From assembly GCA_038254525.1 (NCBI GenBank), contig JBBSGC010000013.1, forward strand, positions 1 to 24,324: a stretch of DNA of 24,324 bases. Direction: 5' to 3'. Made by a program: the position numbers and the translations under genes. A model generated the notes under the pieces. It saw nothing but the letters and a program-made list of their open reading frames with translations. It was not told where the DNA came from and ran no database searches. Origin of the DNA: JBBSGC01 sp038254525. GTDB taxonomy: Bacteria; Actinomycetota; Actinomycetes; Propionibacteriales; Nocardioidaceae. Position 1 is the stretch's first letter. Each line of letters opens with the position of its first letter. Shown piece by piece: positions 21,380-24,324 of the stretch.

Positions 21380-22532
21380 GCACCTGGGCGAGCACCAGGT
21401 TGGCCGCACCAACCACGCCGGTCAGCTCGCCGTGCGAGGTCGGCAGGATGCGCAGGTCGCGCGAGGCCAGCGTGACCGCCCCCGCGTACACGCTCTCCCG
21501 GATGCCGGCCAGCAGCGGTTCGAAGGAGCGCGCGAGGTCGCCACCAACGACTATCGCCTGCGGGTTGAGCAGGTTGACCACGCTCACCAGCAGGTCGCCG
21601 ACGTGGCGGCCGGACTCGCGGATCATCGACACCGCCTCGCCGTCGCCGGCCAGCGCGGTCGCGACCACATCGCGAACGTGGTGCACGTCGCGACCGCGCC
21701 GGCGCATCTCCTCGACCAGCGCCCAGCCGGACGCGTGAGCCTCGAGGCAGTCCAGGGTGCCGCAGCGGCAGACCCGTCCGTCCGGCCGCAGCACCCGGGT
21801 GTGTCCGAGCTCCCCGGCGACCCCGCCGAACCCGCGGTGCAGCCGGTGGTCGAGCACTATCCCGGCGCCGATGCCGGTGGAGACCTTGACGAAGACCAGG
21901 TCGTGGTAGGTCGACATGAGGCCGTCGCGCTCGGCGAGCGCCATCGCGTTGCAGTCCCGCTCGAGGATGACCGGTACGTCGAGGTCCTCAGTCAACAGCG
22001 GCACCACCGACACGCCCTCCCAACCGGGCAACGCCGGCGCGCTCAACGCGGTCGCCCGGTCGGGACCGACGACGCCGGGGATGCTGACCCCGATGCCCTG
22101 CACATCTGCGGCCTTGGTGTCCGCTGCGATCAGCAGCTCGTCGAACATCGACCGCACCTGGCTGAGCACCAGCTGCGGGCCGTCGCTCACGTCCTGGTCG
22201 TGCGTTGCCATCGCCAGCGCTCGACCGGCGAGATCGCACAGCCCCACCTGGATCCGGCTGCGTCCGACCGCGGCTGCGAAGACAGCTCCCGCGGCGGGGT
22301 TGAACGACAACCGCAGCGGCGGCCGGCCACCGGTGCTCAAGGCGTCGTCGGACTCCACGACGAGTCCGGCTGCCATCAGGCCGGTCAGCCGGGCCGAGAC
22401 AGCGGTCCGCGACAGGCCGGTGGCCCGGGCCAGCTCGCTGCGCGAGGCGGCGCGGCCCGACCTGATCAGCTGCAGCAGCGTCCCCGGCCCCGGCACCTGG
22501 TGCGCGTACGGACGGCTCGGCATGCTCGGCAT
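21339..22532 (-). CDS. ROK-family transcriptional regulator
   Basis: This 397-residue protein has an N-terminal winged helix (about 17-60, SRSELARATGLSRTAVSARL) followed by a ROK domain. The ROK zinc motif is present: His244 in GELGH and cysteines 255, 257 and 262 in CRCGTLDCLEA. The usual GxxGC reads TLDC, but all metal ligands are kept. The kinase phosphate-binding DxGxT near residue 95 is not evident, so it is a NagC/XylR-like sugar-responsive repressor rather than a sugar kinase. No sugar gene adjoins it. The start repeats: ATGCCGAGC occurs twice, so ATG 22532 or 22523 could be used. It lies 31 bases downstream of ettA on the same strand. Confidence 0.93.
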   Translation of the reverse strand: MPSMPSRPYAHQVPGPGTLLQLIRSGRAASRSELARATGLSRTAVSARLTGLMAAGLVVESDDALSTGGRPPLRLSFNPAAGAVFAAAVGRSRIQVGLCDLAGRALAMATHDQDVSDGPQLVLSQVRSMFDELLIAADTKAADVQGIGVSIPGVVGPDRATALSAPALPGWEGVSVVPLLTEDLDVPVILERDCNAMALAERDGLMSTYHDLVFVKVSTGIGAGIVLDHRLHRGFGGVAGELGHTRVLRPDGRVCRCGTLDCLEAHASGWALVEEMRRRGRDVHHVRDVVATALAGDGEAVSMIRESGRHVGDLLVSVVNLLNPQAIVVGGDLARSFEPLLAGIRESVYAGAVTLASRDLRILPTSHGELTGVVGAANLVLAQVLSPTAVDELLVRG

Positions 22533-22563
22533 TCAACCAGAACCGGGGGCGGAGCCCGCTCGC

Positions 22564-24246
22564 TCAGTCTCGGGTCAGCTTGCGATAGGTGACGCGGTGC
22601 GGACGGGCGGCTTCGGCGCCGAGCCGGCTCACCTTGTTGGTCTCGTAGTCGGCGAAGTTGCCCTCGAACCAGAACCAGCGGGCCGGGTCGTCGGCGCTCC
22701 CCTCCCACGCCAGGATGTGGGTCGCCACCCGGTCGAGGAACCACCGGTCGTGGGAGACGACGACGCCGCAGCCGGGGAACTCCAGCAGCGCGTCCTCCAG
22801 CGACTGCAGCGTCTCCACATCGAGGTCGTTGGTCGGCTCGTCCAGCAGCAGCAAGTTGCCGCCGAGCTTCAGCGTCAGCGCCAGGTTGAGCCGGTTTCGC
22901 TCGCCGCCGGACAGCACGCCGGCGGGTTTCTGCTGGTCGGGGCCCTTGAAACCGAAGGAGGCGACGTAGGCGCGGCTGGGCACCTCGAAGTTGGCCACCT
23001 TGATGTGGTCGAGCCCGTCGGAGACGAGCTGCCAGACGCTCTTCTTCGGGTCCAGGCCGCCCCGGCTCTGGTCGACGTAGGAGATCTTGACCGTCGCCCC
23101 GACGTCGACCTTGCCGTGGTCGGGCGACTCCTCACCGACGATCATGCGGAACAACGTCGACTTGCCGACACCGTTCGGACCGACCACGCCGACGATGCCG
23201 GCCCGGGGCAGGCTGAACGACAAGCCGTCGAACAGCTCACGGTCGCCGAAGCCCTTGTGCAGGTCCTCCGACTGCAGCACCACGTCGCCCAGCCGGGGGC
23301 CGGCGGGGATGTTGATCTCCTCGAAGTCGAGCTTGCGGGTCCGCTCGGCCTCGGTGGCGAGCTCCTCGTAACGACGCAGCCGGGCCTGGTTCTTCGCCTG
23401 CCGCGCCTTGGGGTTGGAGCGCACCCAGTCGAGCTCCCGCTCCAGGATGCGGGCCCGCTTGGCGTCCTTGCGTCCCTCGACGACGAGCCGCTGCTTCTTG
23501 GTCTCCAGGTAGGTGGAGTAGTTGCCTTCGTAAGGATGGGTCCGGCCGCGGTCGAGCTCGAGGATCCACTGCGCGACGTTGTCGAGGAAGTAGCGGTCGT
23601 GGGTCACCGCCAGCACCGCGCCTGGGTAGCCGGCCAGGTGCTGCTCGAGCCAGAGCACGCTCTCGGCATCGAGGTGGTTGGTCGGCTCGTCGAGGAGCAG
23701 CAGGTCCGGCTGCTGCAGCAGCAGCTTGCACAGCGCGACCCGGCGGCGCTCGCCACCGGAGAGCGTGTCGACCAGGGCGTCGGGCGGCGGGCAGCGCAAG
23801 GCGTCCATGGCCTGCTCGAGTCGGGAGTCCAGGTCCCAGGCACTTGCGTGATCAAGGTCGGTCTGCAGGTCGCCCATCTCCGGCAGGAGGGTGTCGTAGT
23901 CGGCGTCGGGGTCGGCGAGCGCCTCGGTGATCGAGTGGAAGCGGTCCAGCTTGTGCAAGGTGTCGGCAACCGCCTCCTCGACGTTGTCGAGCACCGTGCG
24001 GCCCTCGGTCAGCGGCGGCTCCTGCAGCAAGATGCCCACGGTGCTGCCCGGGTCGAGAATGGCGTCACCGTTGCTCGGGAAGTCGAGCCCGGCCATGATC
24101 TTGAGCAGCGTCGACTTGCCGGTGCCGTTCGGCCCGACGACACCGATCTTGGCGCCGTGCAGGAACGACAGCGTGACGTTGTCGAGGACCACCTTGTCGC
24201 CGTGAGCCTTGCGGACGTTGCGCAGCGTGAAGACGTAGTCGGCCAT
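22564..24246 (-). CDS. ettA: EttA, energy-dependent translational throttle (ABC-F ATPase)
   Basis: This 560-residue protein has two ABC domains and no membrane segment. Domain 1 has Walker A GPNGTGKST (38-46), signature LSGGE (162-166) and Walker B LLLLDEPTN with HLD. Domain 2 has Walker A GPNGVGKST (356-364), LSGGE (445-449) and LLLLDEPTNDLD. The inter-domain linker (about 240-315) is charged and helical (KDAKRARILERELDWVRSNP), and the EINIPAGPRLG segment marks the EttA subgroup. EttA binds the ribosomal E site and gates the first peptide bond according to the ATP/ADP ratio. The length (about 555-560 aa) is standard. The -10-like TAGGCT lies 8 bases before ATG 24246. Confidence 0.96.
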   Translation of the reverse strand: MADYVFTLRNVRKAHGDKVVLDNVTLSFLHGAKIGVVGPNGTGKSTLLKIMAGLDFPSNGDAILDPGSTVGILLQEPPLTEGRTVLDNVEEAVADTLHKLDRFHSITEALADPDADYDTLLPEMGDLQTDLDHASAWDLDSRLEQAMDALRCPPPDALVDTLSGGERRRVALCKLLLQQPDLLLLDEPTNHLDAESVLWLEQHLAGYPGAVLAVTHDRYFLDNVAQWILELDRGRTHPYEGNYSTYLETKKQRLVVEGRKDAKRARILERELDWVRSNPKARQAKNQARLRRYEELATEAERTRKLDFEEINIPAGPRLGDVVLQSEDLHKGFGDRELFDGLSFSLPRAGIVGVVGPNGVGKSTLFRMIVGEESPDHGKVDVGATVKISYVDQSRGGLDPKKSVWQLVSDGLDHIKVANFEVPSRAYVASFGFKGPDQQKPAGVLSGGERNRLNLALTLKLGGNLLLLDEPTNDLDVETLQSLEDALLEFPGCGVVVSHDRWFLDRVATHILAWEGSADDPARWFWFEGNFADYETNKVSRLGAEAARPHRVTYRKLTRD

Positions 24247-24254
24247 GATCGACC

Positions 24255-24260
24255 AGCCTA
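24255..24260 (-). promoter_or_regulatory. -10-like box before ettA
   Basis: TAGGCT on the minus strand lies 8 bases before ATG 24246. The spacing is slightly longer than for the other candidate leaderless starts here, and its AGG could alternatively act as a weak ribosome site. The bases from there to the window end hold no visible gene. Confidence 0.35.
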
Positions 24261-24324
24261 GGTGCTGCGCATTCGCCGGTCACATCCGCAGCCGGCCCGC
24301 GCCCAGCCGGTCAGGCGACGCCCA

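Noticed and set aside
21916..24261. Very long plus-strand open frame (781 codons) opposite ettA and the ROK gene
   Set aside because: It is antisense to two genes with complete family motifs. Long open frames on the opposite strand are expected at this GC content, and its translation shows no domain.
1..24324. CRISPR array, rRNA or tRNA genes
   Set aside because: No regularly spaced repeats and no cloverleaf-type T-arm in the expected context were seen on reading either strand. This was by eye, so a divergent tRNA could be missed.

Overview
The window comes from the chromosome of a high-GC actinobacterium. GTG starts are frequent, coding density is high, and there are an FprA-type ferredoxin reductase, a group-2 truncated haemoglobin, a mycothiol-type DsbA-like oxidoreductase, DUF5130 and a SigF-type sigma factor. 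A Nocardioidaceae/Propionibacteriales-like host is my best guess from the gene set; this is inference only.

The window has two parts. Bases 1 to about 6640 are an accessory, decaying stretch. It holds a frameshifted, one-ended ISL3-family insertion sequence that sits exactly on the 5' end of a MazE-like antitoxin gene, with its MazF/PemK toxin still intact. Next come a SigE-family ECF sigma factor with a membrane-anchored putative anti-sigma, an RHH-Doc toxin-antitoxin pair with a tandem-repeat operator, a DUF1905 gene, and at least three gene remnants without intact reading frames (a maleylpyruvate-isomerase-like C-terminus, an actinobacterial hypothetical protein, and a DUF1232 protein lacking a start).

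From about 6644 onward the DNA is densely packed with intact genes. DUF4188 and fprA diverge. Then nei, rpiB and a DsbA-like gene (minus strand) lie head to head with pepN. These are followed by DUF5130 plus a small membrane protein (minus), an MscS channel, glbO, a double-hotdog thioesterase, and finally ettA. From general knowledge this order resembles the Mycobacterium tuberculosis Rv2464c-Rv2477c neighbourhood (nei, rpiB, Rv2466c, pepN, glbO, ettA). Between the thioesterase and ettA lies an extra block: fabG-maoC, a small acidic protein, a SigF-type sigma factor with a co-transcribed hypothetical gene, a thiolase divergent from a MarR regulator, and a ROK regulator. The SDR, MaoC hydratase, thiolase and thioesterase could together serve acyl-CoA metabolism, with MarR as a candidate local regulator.

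A recurrent regulatory theme is a -10-like hexamer 6-8 nt before the start codon (for example at 5057, 5371, 13991, 20702 and 20792), which suggests leaderless transcripts. I found no tRNA, rRNA or CRISPR array. I saw no clearly new multi-gene system; the most notable items are the IS-decapitated toxin-antitoxin module, the operator of the second module, and the remnants.
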